A stretch of 64,000 nucleotides of DNA from Galeopsis tetrahit. Its lineage: Eukaryota; Streptophyta; Magnoliopsida; Lamiales; Lamiaceae. Location: assembly GCA_963675135.1 (NCBI GenBank), contig OY776133.1:44671494-44735493 (forward strand), given 5' to 3'. The position numbers and the translations under genes were made by a program. Of this stretch, positions 35,412 through 47,070 are shown in pieces. The notes beneath the pieces are model-generated. The model saw only the letters and a list, made by a program, of their open reading frames with translations, made no database searches and was not told the origin of the DNA. How positions within the stretch are numbered: position 1 is the first letter of the stretch; every line of letters starts with the position of its first letter.

Positions 35412-37620
35412 CTTTTCCTTCTATAAACGTAGTTTCCGTTATTTTAGGTTCATATATATGCACACACACACATATATATATAGATTAACACGTTTGATCA
35501 GAATTAAGAGAAGCAGATAAATCTACTTTCACAATTTATGAAAACAGAACTAACGAACGAACATCTTTTGCTTTTTCAGAACGAATTGATCCTGATTTGC
35601 TACTATAACACAATTAAAACCAGATTTCAATATATAACCTAAAATCTACTTCAATCTAGATACTATGCATATTTGAAAATCACCGGCAAAAACAGAGATA
35701 GACAAGGGGCAGTTAACATTCATGATTCAACAACACATTTTTGTTACAGAAGAAATCTAGTCACTACCGATTTCACCTCTTTGAACAAATGACAATTCAT
35801 TTCATTATTGAACCTGTAGGTATACTCTAGTCCAGATTTGCGCTTCTACCCTACTTCCTCGATGATTTAGAATCAAATTGGAGCGCCAATGTTCCCCTTT
35901 AACCCCAATTTTGAACTTGTATACTTTGGAATGATCCTTATGAGCACTATCTTTTTTTCTATGAGCGCCATTTTTTTCCTTAAAGCGCCAATTTTTTCCT
36001 TAAAGCACCAAAATTTCCCGGCACAGCGGCAGATTTGGGGTTTAGGGTTAGGAATTTAATGATGAGTGTGAGATTTAGGATGATCGTTTATGCTGCACGT
36101 TTTGGAATTTAGGATTGAGGATTTGCGTTTCCCTCTCTGCCTTCTCTCAAATCCTTTTTCCAAGTGCGCGTTTTTTTAGGAGCACCAATTTTCCCCGCCA
36201 ATTTTTCTATGATAAGATTGTTTCTTTAAATTGTTTTATTTAATGGTATTCAAATTATTTATATATATTTAAAATACATAAGCATATGTAATTTTGTTTG
36301 AGAATATTTTGTATTTTTAAGAACACTTTTAATAAAATTAATATTGTGTAATAATTCCAATAAATTAATAAAATTAGAGTATTAATTTACGAGATAAGAC
36401 ATTGGAGAAGTGATTATATAACACATTAATTACGTAGTAAAATACATCCGAACAAAAGTTTGATATAAATTGAGAATACTAAAACATATTGAAATTTGTC
36501 TAATTGCTTGATCACAACTATTGTTTTATTATGGTATAGGGAAACATTGAAAGTTTAAACTAGTAACATAGAACTTGTTTGTATGATATATTATCATACA
36601 ACGAGAGTTTTCATTTGAGAACATGTGTATGTGCGGACATGGACTTGAGTTTGTCAAAGTCTCCATACAGTTCGTCTGATGGTCATGCGAGCTATTATCG
36701 GGACGTCTTTCAGATTTCTTTGGTTCTAGTCATGAAAAGCTCGTGTAGTGAAATTGTTTGTGGCTTCAAGTTCCGATCAATGTAACTAACTTATATGTAT
36801 CTCAAGATGATTTTGAAAAGTTCATTATGTACCCTGTCTACAAGGTAGATAGCGGGGCGAAACAAAGAGGTGCAAGCTAGCATATGGTCAATAGTTGAGA
36901 GTAGCACAAGTGCAACACATTTGTCTAAAGCTCTCAATTCTCCAAGTTGCTATTTATAATTATAGTTTCTCTATGGAGTCGACATTTGTTCATATTGATT
37001 CATGCTCTTTGGAAGACAATTGATTGTAAACCTCCAATCATCTTATAGATTCATCTTGTGCTAATGACCCATGAACCAAATGGTGACCTTTAAGTTGGAA
37101 TTGCAATGTATTAATGTTTAATTAGATCAACCAGTAAATTGTAAAAAGGTACTCGAAGAAATTAATTTTTTTTAAATAATATCGAAAAATATAAAAAATA
37201 GTTTTCATCTCTTAAATGATGGAATTTAACCGAATTCAACTTGAAAAAATGTGATCAATTGTCCAAATTCAAGATCAACACAAGTTTTTCAGGTGTTTTC
37301 GTTTCTCCATAAAATATAGCGTTAATTATGCCGTATCAATTAGTAATACAACTACAAATCTCAACATTATATACAAAAATATTTTGGTAAAAAGAATATG
37401 TGTTTTTCTCTGATATAAATGGAAATTTATATGTTCAAAATAAAAAAAACAATAATTAACTAAATCAATAAAGAAATTTGAGCCAAACCAAAAGGATTTA
37501 GGAGCCAAAAATTTCAGTCAGGATTTTAAAAATTATTTTGAAGACTTTTTCAAAATTTTAATTAGGAAATTCCTAAAAATTAGATTTCTATCCTGCTAAT
37601 ACCATATAAATATATTATTA
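35412..37620. other. CACTA interior, no gene recognised
   Basis: Contains a run of similar short phrases (GAGCGCCAATGTT, AGCGCCATTTTTTTCC, AGCGCCAATTTTTTCC, AGCACCAAAATTTCCC) between 35880 and 36200. AT-rich sequence follows. Reading frames are short and lack motifs. Confidence 0.5.
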
Positions 37621-37710
37621 TAGAGTTGGTCTCCTGCGCACAGTGTGCACCGTGCACACTATGCCACCAATCAACCCTTATTATTTAGAAAGACAGAAAG
37701 TTTACACAAA

Positions 37711-37803
37711 TTAGACAGGTGAAGTGGTTACTATGGGTCACCTCGGATTGAAGGTCGTGGGTTCGAAACCAAAAACAAAAAAAAGAAAAAAAAGAAAGAA
37801 AAG
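37711..37803 (+). mobile_element. tRNA-derived SINE-like fragment
   Basis: AGGTGAAGTGGTTAC resembles a pol III A box, and GGGTTCGAAACC at 37759-37770 is a near-consensus B box about 40 bp downstream. An A-rich tail (AAAAACAAAAAAAAG) follows. The sequences outside, GTGCACCGTGCACAC at about 37645 and GTGTGTACGGTGCAT at about 37824, are partly inverted, so it may lie inside a small MITE. Confidence 0.5.
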
Positions 37804-37847
37804 TGAGTGCACCACATCACTTTGGTGTGTACGGTGCATATGAGACT

Positions 37848-37909
37848 TTTCCATTATAATAATATGTGAAACAAGCATTTTCCATTATAATAATATGTGA
37901 AACAAGCAA
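37848..37909. repeat. 31-bp tandem duplication
   Basis: Two copies of a 31-bp unit (37848-37878 and 37879-37909) beginning TTTCCATTATAATAAT and differing only at the last base. Confidence 0.9.
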
Positions 37910-39861
37910 TAAATCTGAAGAATATACGCTGAAAATCTCAAGTAATTCCTTCCATTTGTATCCATCTCCCCGTTCTCTAAACTGTACCCTATTCCCCCTC
38001 ACAAGGCAACCCTTATTCCTCTCACGACATTTACAGAAAACCTCTGGAATTAATCAAAGTGATCATCGTTGATGCAACATATAATAAAATATCCAAATAA
38101 TGCGACATATAGTTTTTCCCCTTTTTCTTCTGACAGTTTTGGTTTCCTTTTCTTTGGAGAAGATGATCATTGATCACTATCATCAGAATTTTGCACTCTC
38201 TGCTTCAATCGGATCTCATCCTCTTTAATAGGATCTCGTGTTTCTCACTCTGGCCCCTTCCATTTACAGAAAACCTTTGCTATCTCTCACATTCAAGGTA
38301 TTTCCTTCTCATCTCTTTACTTTACCCTTTTTTTTTTTTATTATATTGGAGGTTATTGTTCATTTCAAAGCATTGTAAATTCTTTCTCTAAATTTCTAGA
38401 TTTGATAATGTTGTCTCTCTCAATATTAAATATACATGCTTGTTGCTTAGAGTGTGCATATTTGACGGCAACGGCAGAGCCAATTGAGAATCTGAGATTC
38501 AGCTTCATATAGGGTTAAAAAATCTCAATTTATGCAGAATAGGGATTAATAATCTTGATTTGTACGTGGGTATGGGTTAAGAATCTTGGTTTGTCCTAAT
38601 TAGGTTTCAAAGTTGATTCTATTTGGGTTTCTGAAATTGTTGTGTAATTACACATTGAATTTTTGTATGTATTCAACAAACTAGATCTCATAGTTCTTTA
38701 CATATGAATCTCTGTTTTTCATTAAAAAAAGATCTAATCATTTAAATCTCTTGATATGTATGCTATAAGCTTTGTGTTTGAAGATCCAAAACCTAGTTTC
38801 TTAGCTCTTTCTCCTAATGAATCCTCGTTAAAACCAGTTTCATACTTGTTTATGTGGTATCATTTGCTATTTAATATGGTGTGGATTGCGTAAATTGAAA
38901 GTTTTCCCTCTAATTTCTAATGGAAAATTATTATTTTCAGTTTTCAATTTTATATTCTATAATGCTTATATATATATGATCTGGGTGTGCATAGAAACTG
39001 TATGTCTGTATATATAAGTTTATAATTTGATCTAGGCGTGCATCTTTTTCCCCCAGGTAATCATAATTCTTGAACAACTTTGATAGCTTGTCTATGTTAC
39101 CTTGATCTATTTTTTTTATTATCTTCAAGTATCAGCTAAATGCCTCTCTGTTTCTTTTTGTGATAAATATGGTTTGTTACTCTTATTTGTCCATTCTATA
39201 AAATTACAAAAATGTAACTAGATTAATTGTTTGCGACTGTGAGTCGAGTTGGTAATCATGTTTGTGACTATGAGTCGAGTATGCATAGTTTTTTAATATA
39301 TCTATTTCGGGAAGAAATGCTTTTATAATTAGGAGCCATGAAATTGTGAGTATTACAAACTGCCTACTCTCAGTAGTTTAATAATTAACTAATGCTTTAT
39401 GCGAATCTGATAGTATGTATATGTAGTATGTTTATTTAAATGGCTTCTGTGATTAAGAATTGGATAGCAAGTAACTATTTCTCATGCTTCAATAGTGTTT
39501 AATTGCTAGTTCATGGTCGAATTTTGCTTACATAACTGACTTGCTGTAAATCACTTTGGAAAGTGTTACTTGTTTTAGTTGGTTCACATGCATAATTATC
39601 TTATTTTAAAATATCTTCGAAGTGATTTAGTGGACACAACCTTAATTCTCAGTTAATAGATATTATTAGGAGTTAGGTGGGAGCAAATGGTTTGAGTAAT
39701 CATTCGTGCACCTATGCAGAATGGAATGTTATCCGAATATTCCTATACTGTAGTTTGATAATTTTCATTAGATGGTGGCTTGGTGTTTTTATTTTACGTA
39801 TTTGATTAGTACTATTACTATAAAAATTCCTTTCTACCTTTTGGGGTACTACTCATACCCA

Positions 39862-39895
<34 letters not shown>

Positions 39896-40143
39896 TAAAT
39901 ATCCCTTTTCCCGATTAGAGAAAGGCATTATTAGGCAAGACCAAGTATTATTTCGATAATGGAGATTTCCCATTAAATTAATTTTGCAAGCAAGCTTTTC
40001 ATGTTTGCGTATAAATTTAAAGGACTAAAATTTAAAGAACTTTAAACTATATTTTGTCTCTGGTATCTGGTGCTTACCTTGTGGACAGTTGTGGTGTTAC
40101 GATCTATAACTTTGATCTAGTTTAATTTGTTGATTCCTTGCAG
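37910..40143 (+). other. CACTA interior upstream of the tnpA remnant (probable introns and 5' exons lost)
   Basis: No convincing coding exon was found. The T-rich composition, a pyrimidine tract at 38270-38390 and a (TA)n run at 39864-39892 suit a promoter and intron of the tnpA-like gene that follows. Reading frames here are short and lack recognised motifs. Confidence 0.4.
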
Positions 40144-41000
40144 TCTAAACATGAACTAAATGGGGAAGAGTGTGATATGATTGAGTTGTATGTCCGTTCA
40201 CATTCTTCACAGAAAGACAGTTGGAAATCAGATGAGGCTAAAGAGGGTAAGTTATGTAGACATCTACATATGAGATTTCATTTTATTACAATTGATTCTA
40301 ATTAATATTTTTTTTATGATATCAATGATAAAATTGGATAAAATGATAAAGAAACAAGAAGAATGTGTTCAAGGAATTGGTAAATGTTTAGCTGAAATTG
40401 TTCTTAAGGTTCTAGGCCATGACACTGCTTATATAAAAGGGCTTGGTTATGGTCCAAAGCCTCTTAGTGGACCTAATGTTTCAGATGATGCTTTTTAATC
40501 AATTGCAAATGGAACTACTTGAGTCAAAGAAAAGTTAAAAGCATTTGAAAGTCGCACCGAGTGCACTCCATGCAGAAGTGAATGATATAAAAGCCACCAT
40601 GAACAAACCTGTATATTTATTGGATGAGAAAGTGATAAGCCCTTTACCATTTAGGAGAATAGTTATTTATTTATTTTTATGTTTGTTGCTTTTAACTTTT
40701 GGTACAACTTAGTTCATTGCATTTCTTCCTAGGCCATGACACTGCTTATACAGAAGAGCTTGGTTATGGTCTGAAGCCTCTTAGCGGATGTAATGTTTCA
40801 GATGATGCTTTTTAATCAATTGTAAATGGAACTACTTGAGTCAAAGAAAAGTTGAAAGCATCTGAAAGTCGCACGAGTGCACTTCATGCAGAAGTGAATG
40901 ATATAAAAGGCACGATGAACAAGCTTGTGAATTTATTGGATGAGAAAGTGATAAGCCCTTTACGATATAGGAGAATAGTTTTTTATTTATTTTTATATTT
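40144..41000 (+). pseudogene. CACTA tnpA-like (plant transposase 24-type) remnant
   Basis: An exon beginning after CTTGCAG at 40144 encodes ELYVRSHSSQKDSWKSDEAK and ends at a GTAAGT donor near 40246. A second exon from about 40322 encodes KKQEECVQGIGKCLAEIVLK and then GHDTAYIKGLGYGPKPL, ending at a TAA at 40496-40498. The RSH and GY.KGLGYGPKP phrases are typical of TNPA-like proteins of plant CACTA elements. These bind subterminal repeats and regulate transposition. A downstream duplicated segment carries a possible C-terminal coiled coil (LHAEVNDIKGTMNKLVNLL) in another frame. Not functional. Confidence 0.65.
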
Positions 41001-41043
41001 GTTGCTTTTAAATATTGGTACAACTTAGTTCATTGCATTTCTT
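40412..41043 (+). repeat. Tandem duplication of a ~317-bp segment of the tnpA remnant
   Basis: Copy 1 is 40412-40728 and copy 2 is 40729 to about 41043. Both start CTAGGCCATGACACTGC and end TTCATTGCATTTCTT. They differ at scattered bases, so the duplication is not recent. Confidence 0.9.
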
Positions 41044-41214
41044 ATCTTATATATCAATATAAATTTATTTACCATCTCCATCTCCAATTTAGTGGTTATT
41101 GTAAATATTTAATTATTATAATTTAGTACTGAAACTAGTTCATCGCAATAATATCTTTCGTCTATAAATGTATTTAATTACCATATATAAATTCAACCAA
41201 ATTTGTAATAAAAA

Positions 41215-42220
41215 AGTCATTTCATAACAATTTATTCGTCACGGTAAAATATTAATCAATGACAAAAGGCATTGTCACCGTATACTAATTAGTAATGACA
41301 ATTGTCATTTTATCACTAAAATATTATTATTTAATGACGAATTTGTGTTGTCATTAGACATATAAATATACGACGACCATAAAAAAATCGTAACAATAGC
41401 ATAATTCTTTTGTGACAAAATATTTAAAAGAAGACAAAATATAGTTTGTCATTATATCTACAAATTTAGTGACAATTATCGCATTCGTCACTAAATAATA
41501 TTTATTATGACAAAATTGATTCGTCATCATTTCTAGACTATTTAGCGACCACAAATATTTTGTCACTAAATATTACCTTTTTGTGACACATTGTGTCGTC
41601 ATTATATAGATACATATAATAACGACTAAAAATTCGTCACTAAAGTGAAACTCTTTGGTGACGAACTATATGAAATGTGACGAAATAATTTATCTAATCG
41701 CGATGAAAATTTTGTCACTTAATTTTAATAAAGTAGGTCGAAAATGAAAAAAAATCGTCACTAAAAATTAATAATTTAGTGACAATAAATCTAATAGTCA
41801 TGTAAAGTCGAACTTTTTGGTGACGAATTATATAAATTATGACGAAATAGTTAATCTAATTGTGATGAAAATTTTGTCATTAAAATTTGAAAAAGTTGAT
41901 AGGAAATGGATAATCGTCACTAAATAATAATATTTTTGTGACAATAAATCAAACTGTCATGTAAAGTTGAATTTTTAGTGACGAAAAATCATATTTAGTG
42001 ACAAAACTAGATGTAAAATGTGATAGTTTATTCGTCACCATAGATGGAGTGATATAGCGACAGTGAACTTTAGCGTCACCAAAAGATGACTTTTGATGAC
42101 GAATTTAAATAACGTCACATTTACCTAATGCGACGCACATACAACGACGTTCTTTGCGACAAAGAAAAATTGTCGCCAAACACATTTTGTGACGAAATGT
42201 TGTCGTCGCGATTTCTCAAA
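41215..42220. repeat. Right subterminal repeat region of the CACTA element
   Basis: Many TCGTCACTAAA, GTGACGAA and GTGACAA motifs occur in both orientations up to the right terminus. Unlike the left side, the ~130-bp period with GACGTC is not seen, so the two subterminal regions are asymmetric. Confidence 0.83.
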
Positions 42221-42235
42221 TTTTTTGTAGTGTAT

Positions 42236-43780
42236 AGAAAATTCTACAGGAATTATAAAGACAGGAGAGCTAGTTCACCTTCCAGAGGATCCAGAGAAAG
42301 AACACCAGAAAGACATCCTAGAAAGGATGTTGAGTCATCTGACAGCCGAGGATCTAGAAGAAGAGATGCCACTCCTCCAAGGAAAGGCAACTCAAATCAG
42401 AAACCTGGATCATGCTTTAATTGTCGCAAACCAGGACATTATGTCTATGAATGTTCTGAGCTGAATTTAGATGACAAAGAAGAAAGAAGGCCAAGAAGAG
42501 ACAGAAGAAATTCAGACAAGCAAGCAATGGTGACTGAAGAATCTGAATATCAAAGTGATGAACTCCCTACATCACCAAACTGTCAAATCTTCTCAGATGA
42601 TTCAGATGATCTAGCTATGATGGCCATAGGTGAAAATGAGGTAAATTCCTACACTACAACTTTCCATTCACCTATTTTTTCACAAACAGATGAGATAAAC
42701 TCATCTGAAGGCGAATCAGAAGACACCTATTATCAATCTTTAAGAAAGGTAAAAGGTGATCTGGATATTGCCACTACAGCTTTTATAGAAGTGGAAGAGG
42801 AGAACAAGGATCTAAGGAAAGAAATTGCTAAGTTGAAAAAGACTAAGTTTGATAACACCCCTGAGTTGGTCACAATGAATGAAAGATTGACCAAAGAAGT
42901 GGAACTTCTTAAGGAATAAAATACCACAATAACTCAGTTGTATGAGGGGATGTTAGAAACTCAAGCTTTAGAAACTAAGGAATTTCGTTCACTACAATCC
43001 AAGTTCGATGACCTCTTCCAAGCACACAAGCTCTTAGAAAAGGAGAAGGAAAGCCTAAATCAAAAGATATCAGAGTTCAATAAAGCATCTACTACTATTG
43101 AAAGTATCTCTGAATATTATAGATCAAATGGCAATAAGATGGGTTTTGGCTATGAACTTAATCCATCAACATCCTCTCCAGCTGGGGGTAGTACACCTAA
43201 CAAGTGCACTACTCAGACACGTGAAAAAGGTGAGTGTTCTAAACACAATGAACCTAATATGAACCAAAAGGCATCTGTACAAGCTAAGGTTAACTATCCT
43301 AACACCAAAAATGGTAAAAGACAAGTTAACCCCAAGCCTGTACAGAGGAACAACAAACAGCCTAGACCATCTCGTTTGAGACAGTCTCAGCTGTATGCTG
43401 CTCCAGCCAAGAAGAAGAAATCTTCTCCAAACAAATCTGTTCTCTTTGCACCCCCTATCTCTTATGATATTGTGAGAACAGAAGAGTATGGTCCATATAA
43501 TCGTGTGCATCGTCCAGCTAATGCACCCAGGCCGAATGTAACTAGTCAAAAGATCATGTATGTACACTCCTATAAAGGGAAACCATTTGACTACTACTTA
43601 GCTGACACAAGCAACAAATCAGACCAGTCCAAGGTGTTAACTGGCAAGATTTGGTTCTGTGATGCCCGAGGGAAACAACTCAAGTGCTCAAGGTTGTTCA
43701 AACGACCAATGTATATATGGGTTCCCAAGGGTAGTACTAACACCCAAGGACCCAAGACAAAATGGGTACCTAAGACTTAA
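42236..43780 (+). pseudogene. Element A gag, C-terminal part with zinc knuckle
   Basis: Coding resumes after the CACTA element with KFYRNYKDRRASSPSRGSRE. A CCHC zinc knuckle CFNCRKPGHYVYEC follows at about 42413-42454 and would bind RNA. A coiled-coil-prone Glu/Lys-rich stretch comes next, broken by one in-frame TAA at 42917-42919 and then continuing in the same frame. The basic tail ends TKWVPKT before a TAA at 43778-43780. Pol follows in the same frame, so in the ancestral element gag and pol were probably one chain or were separated by a single stop. Confidence 0.88.
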
Positions 43781-45715
43781 CCTTTCTTGCAGGAAAGGAG
43801 GGACCTATACAGAAGAGGAGGTCTAGCAGGAGAAACATGGTACATAGATAGTGGATGCTCAACTCATATGACAGGAACCAAAGCCCTGCTGACCAACTAC
43901 ATAGAAAAGAAAGGTCCAAAAGTCTTCTTTGGTGATAACGCGCACGGTAACACAAAAGGATATGGAACCCTTAAAAATGGTGACATTGAGGTACATGATG
44001 TATCATATGTAGAAGGTTTAATGTTTAATTTATTATCTGTTTCTCATTTTTGTGACACTGGTTATTCAGTAAAATTCTCTAAAGATGAGTATCTCATAAG
44101 TGATAAAAGAACAAAACAAAACCTTCTAACAGGATCTAGAAAGGGAAGTATGTATCTTGCAAATTGGAAGAGCTGTCCTAAGGATACATGTCTGCTTGTG
44201 AAGAACCCTAAAGATGTCAGCTGGCTATGGCACAAACGCCTTAGTCATCTGAACTTTAAGACTATGAACAAGTTAGCAAGGGAATCCTTAGTTGATGGTG
44301 TGTCTAATGAACTCTACTGTAAAGATCAGGTATGTGATGCATGTCAACAAGGAAAGCAAACAAAGGTATCTTTCAAGACCAAGAAGATAACATCAACCAG
44401 CAGAGTTCTTGAATTGCTTCACATGGATCTCTTTGGACCAATCACTCCAACCACACTAACAGGGAGGAAGTACACTCTTATTGTTGTAGATGACTATTCC
44501 AAGTTTACTTGGGTTATCTTTCTATACAAGAAGAGTGAAACTCAGCAGAAGCTCCCTGAACTATTGAAGAGGATCCAAGTAGAGAAAGGAGAACCAATTG
44601 TGAAAATTAGAAGTGACAAGGGCACTGAATTTATTAACTCTTATATTATTGCCTATTGTACTTCTAATGGTATTCAGCATGAGACAAGTGCAGCAAGAAC
44701 ACCACAACACAATGGTATAGCTGAAAGAAGAGTCAGAACACTCAAAGAAGCTGCAAGAACACTCCTTGCTGAATTCTCCACTCCTAAGAAGCTATGGGCA
44801 GAAGCCATCAACACAACTTGTCACACTCAAAACAGGTCAGGTATTCACAAAATTCATGAGAAAACCCCATATGAACTGTGGAAAGGAAGGAAACCTAGAG
44901 TATCTTACTTTCATATATTTGGTTGTAAGTGTTTCATTCACAACAATGGGAAGAGTAAGTTGAATGCTTTTGATGCCAAAGCAGATGAGGGGATATTCTT
45001 AGGATACTCCTCTACTAGCAAAGCATTTAGAGTACTCAACAAACGAACCCTTCTTGTGGAAGAAACACCTCATGTTGTTTTTGATGAATCTTGTGAAAAG
45101 AGTGCAGTACAAACAGACTCAGCTGCAGAACAGATGAGACAGCTAGTGATCAAGTCTAGACCAGATGAGTTCATTGAAGTCAATGAACCTTTCCCTGAAG
45201 AACCAAAGGAGGATAAGCCTCATAGACCTGTCACTAGATCTCAAACTCAAGCAGAGCAAGCTCACCAGAATCAAGATGCACCAATCCCAAATGCAAGGGG
45301 GAATGATCTCTTTGACACACAAGATACAGATGATGATCGACCAAATCAAGTCAACCCTCCTGATGGCAAAAGAACATATGAGAATCCAAGCTCATCTAAT
45401 GCAGACACACCTGTGAGGCATACATGGAGAAACAATCATCCATCACACCTCATCTTAGGAGGAGCAGACTCAGGTGTCAAGACCAGAAGACAACTGAATC
45501 AGAACTCCCAATCATCTATGTTCTGCTGGTGTGCCTTCCTGTCCAACATTGAACCAGCTGACATAGAAGAAGCAATGACAGATAGCAATTGGATCACTGC
45601 TATGCAAGAAGAACTAAACCAATTCGAAAGAAATGAAGTATGGGAATTGGTAGATCGTCCTGAAAACCACAATGTAGTAGGAACAAAGTGGGTATTCAAG
45701 AATAAGAAGGACTAA
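43781..45715 (+). pseudogene. Element A pol: protease, gag-pre-integrase, integrase, start of RT
   Basis: Protease: WYIDSGCSTHMTG at about 43838, with the DSG catalytic triad. Gag-pre-integrase/HHCC zinc site: WHKRLSHLN then CDACQQGK. Integrase core: MDLFGP, IRSDKGTEF and NGIAERRVRTLKE supply the D, D and E residues. A YELWKGRKPRVSYFHIFGC region follows. RT begins with EEAMTDSNWITAMQEE and GTKWVFKNKKD, where a TAA (45713-45715) interrupts it in frame. Apart from that stop, the 1.9-kb frame is open, which suggests fairly recent inactivation. Products would be a polyprotein for maturation, cDNA integration and synthesis. Confidence 0.93.
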
Positions 45716-47070
45716 AATGATGTAATAACTAGAAATAAAGCAAGGCTAGTTGCAAAAGGATACTCTCAATCTGAAGGGATTGACTATGATGAAACCTTTG
45801 CTCCAGTAGCCAGATTAGAAGCCATTCGATTGTTTCTAGCTTATGCATCATATATGGGCTTTAAAGTATACCAAATGGATGTCAAAAGTGCTTTTCTAAA
45901 TGGTATTCTGGTAGAAGAAGTGTATGTAGAGCAGCCTCCAGGGTTTGAAAAAGGAGATCAAGTATATCGACTGAAGAAGGCTCTCCATGGTCTAAAGCAA
46001 GCCCCTAGAGCTTGGTATGACACATTGTCACAATTCCTACTTGACAATGGATATACAAAAGGCAAAGTTGATAGAACACTTTTCAGAATACAAGAAGGAG
46101 AAGACATTCTAATGGTGCAAATATATGTAGATGATATTATATTTGGATCACCCAATCAAGAAATGTGCAAGGAGTTCTCTGAACTTATGCAAGGAAAATT
46201 TGAAATGAGCATGATGGGTGAGATGAATTACTTCCTAGGACTCCAAGTCAAGTAGAGTTCAGAAGGGATCTTCATCAACCAGTCCAAGTATACCAAAAGC
46301 CTACTAGAAAGATTCAAAGCTCTACAAAGAAAGACTGCAAGGATTCCAATGATGACATCTTTCAAAATGGAACCAGATGAGTCTGAAAGGCAGTTGATCA
46401 AGCTGAATATAGAGCACTGATTGGATCTCTACTATACCTTACAGCCAGCAGACCAGACATAACATTTGTCGTAGGAGTATGTGCTAGGTTTCAAGCAAAC
46501 CCAAAGCAAAGTTATCTAGAAGCAGCAAGGAAAATTCTAAAGTACCTAAAAGGATCAGTCAACTTAGGACTATGGTACCCTGCTGATGACAACCTAGAAT
46601 TGAGTGGTTATTCTGACTTAGACTATGGTGGATGCAGAATTGATAGGAAATCCACATCTGGAACCTGTCAATTCCTTGGCAACAAGCTGATATCATGGTT
46701 CTCAAAGAAGCAAACCTCAGTTGCAACCTCCACCACTGAGGCAGAATATATGGCAGCTCAAAGTTGTTGTAGTCAGCTGCTCTGGCTAGTTCAACAACTC
46801 AAGGATTACAATGTAGAGGCAAGAGAAGTCCCTATCTATTGTGATAGCAGCAGTGCCATTGTCATCACTCAAAATCCAGTCCTCCACACAAGGTGCAAGC
46901 ATGTTGACATTCGACATCATTTCATAAGAGACCACCTTGAAAAGAAGGACATCAAGATGGTGAAAATTCACACAGATATTCAAAGAGCAGACATCTTGAC
47001 TAAGCCCCTAGCTGAAGAAAGATTCAAGACCCTGTGCTACAGCTTAGGACTCCTGGATCCAAGCACATGA
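45716..47070 (+). pseudogene. Element A pol: reverse transcriptase remainder and RNase H
   Basis: RT continues in the same frame after the stop: NKARLVAKGYSQ, YQMDVKSAFLNG, QAPRAWYD and YVDDIIFG (catalytic Asp pair, about 46121-46147). A TAG at 46253-46255 and a frameshift near 46380 follow. The chain resumes with EYRALIGSLLYLTASRPD and the RNase H domain (SDLDYGG, TTEAEYMAA, CDSSSAI, HVDIRHHFIRD, ADILTKPL), ending at a TGA near 47068. RT and RNase H make and process the element cDNA. Three lesions in this half prevent translation as one chain. Confidence 0.92.

Larger units (their letters stand above)
29817..42232. mobile_element. Non-autonomous CACTA (En/Spm-type) transposon, 12.4 kb, inside Element A gag
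   Basis: The ends are perfect 12-bp inverted repeats: CACTACAAAAAA at 29817-29828 and TTTTTTGTAGTG at 42221-42232. A 3-bp TAT target duplication flanks them (29814-29816 and 42233-42235). Long arrays of GTGACGA / TCGTCAC motifs lie just inside both ends, as expected of transposase-binding subterminal repeats. The interior holds a broken tnpA-like gene and apparent host-gene fragments but no tnpD-type catalytic transposase, so movement would need a helper element. Confidence 0.95.

Noticed and set aside
35213..35520. Plus-strand frames (35213-35488, 35251-35520) rich in Ser, Phe and Thr
   Set aside because: They are the antisense of the Lys/Glu-rich minus-strand fragment, whose splice-like and compositional features are more convincing.
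37711..37803. tRNA gene
   Set aside because: A and B boxes are present but no cloverleaf or anticodon arm can be drawn, and an A-rich tail follows; better a SINE-like fragment.
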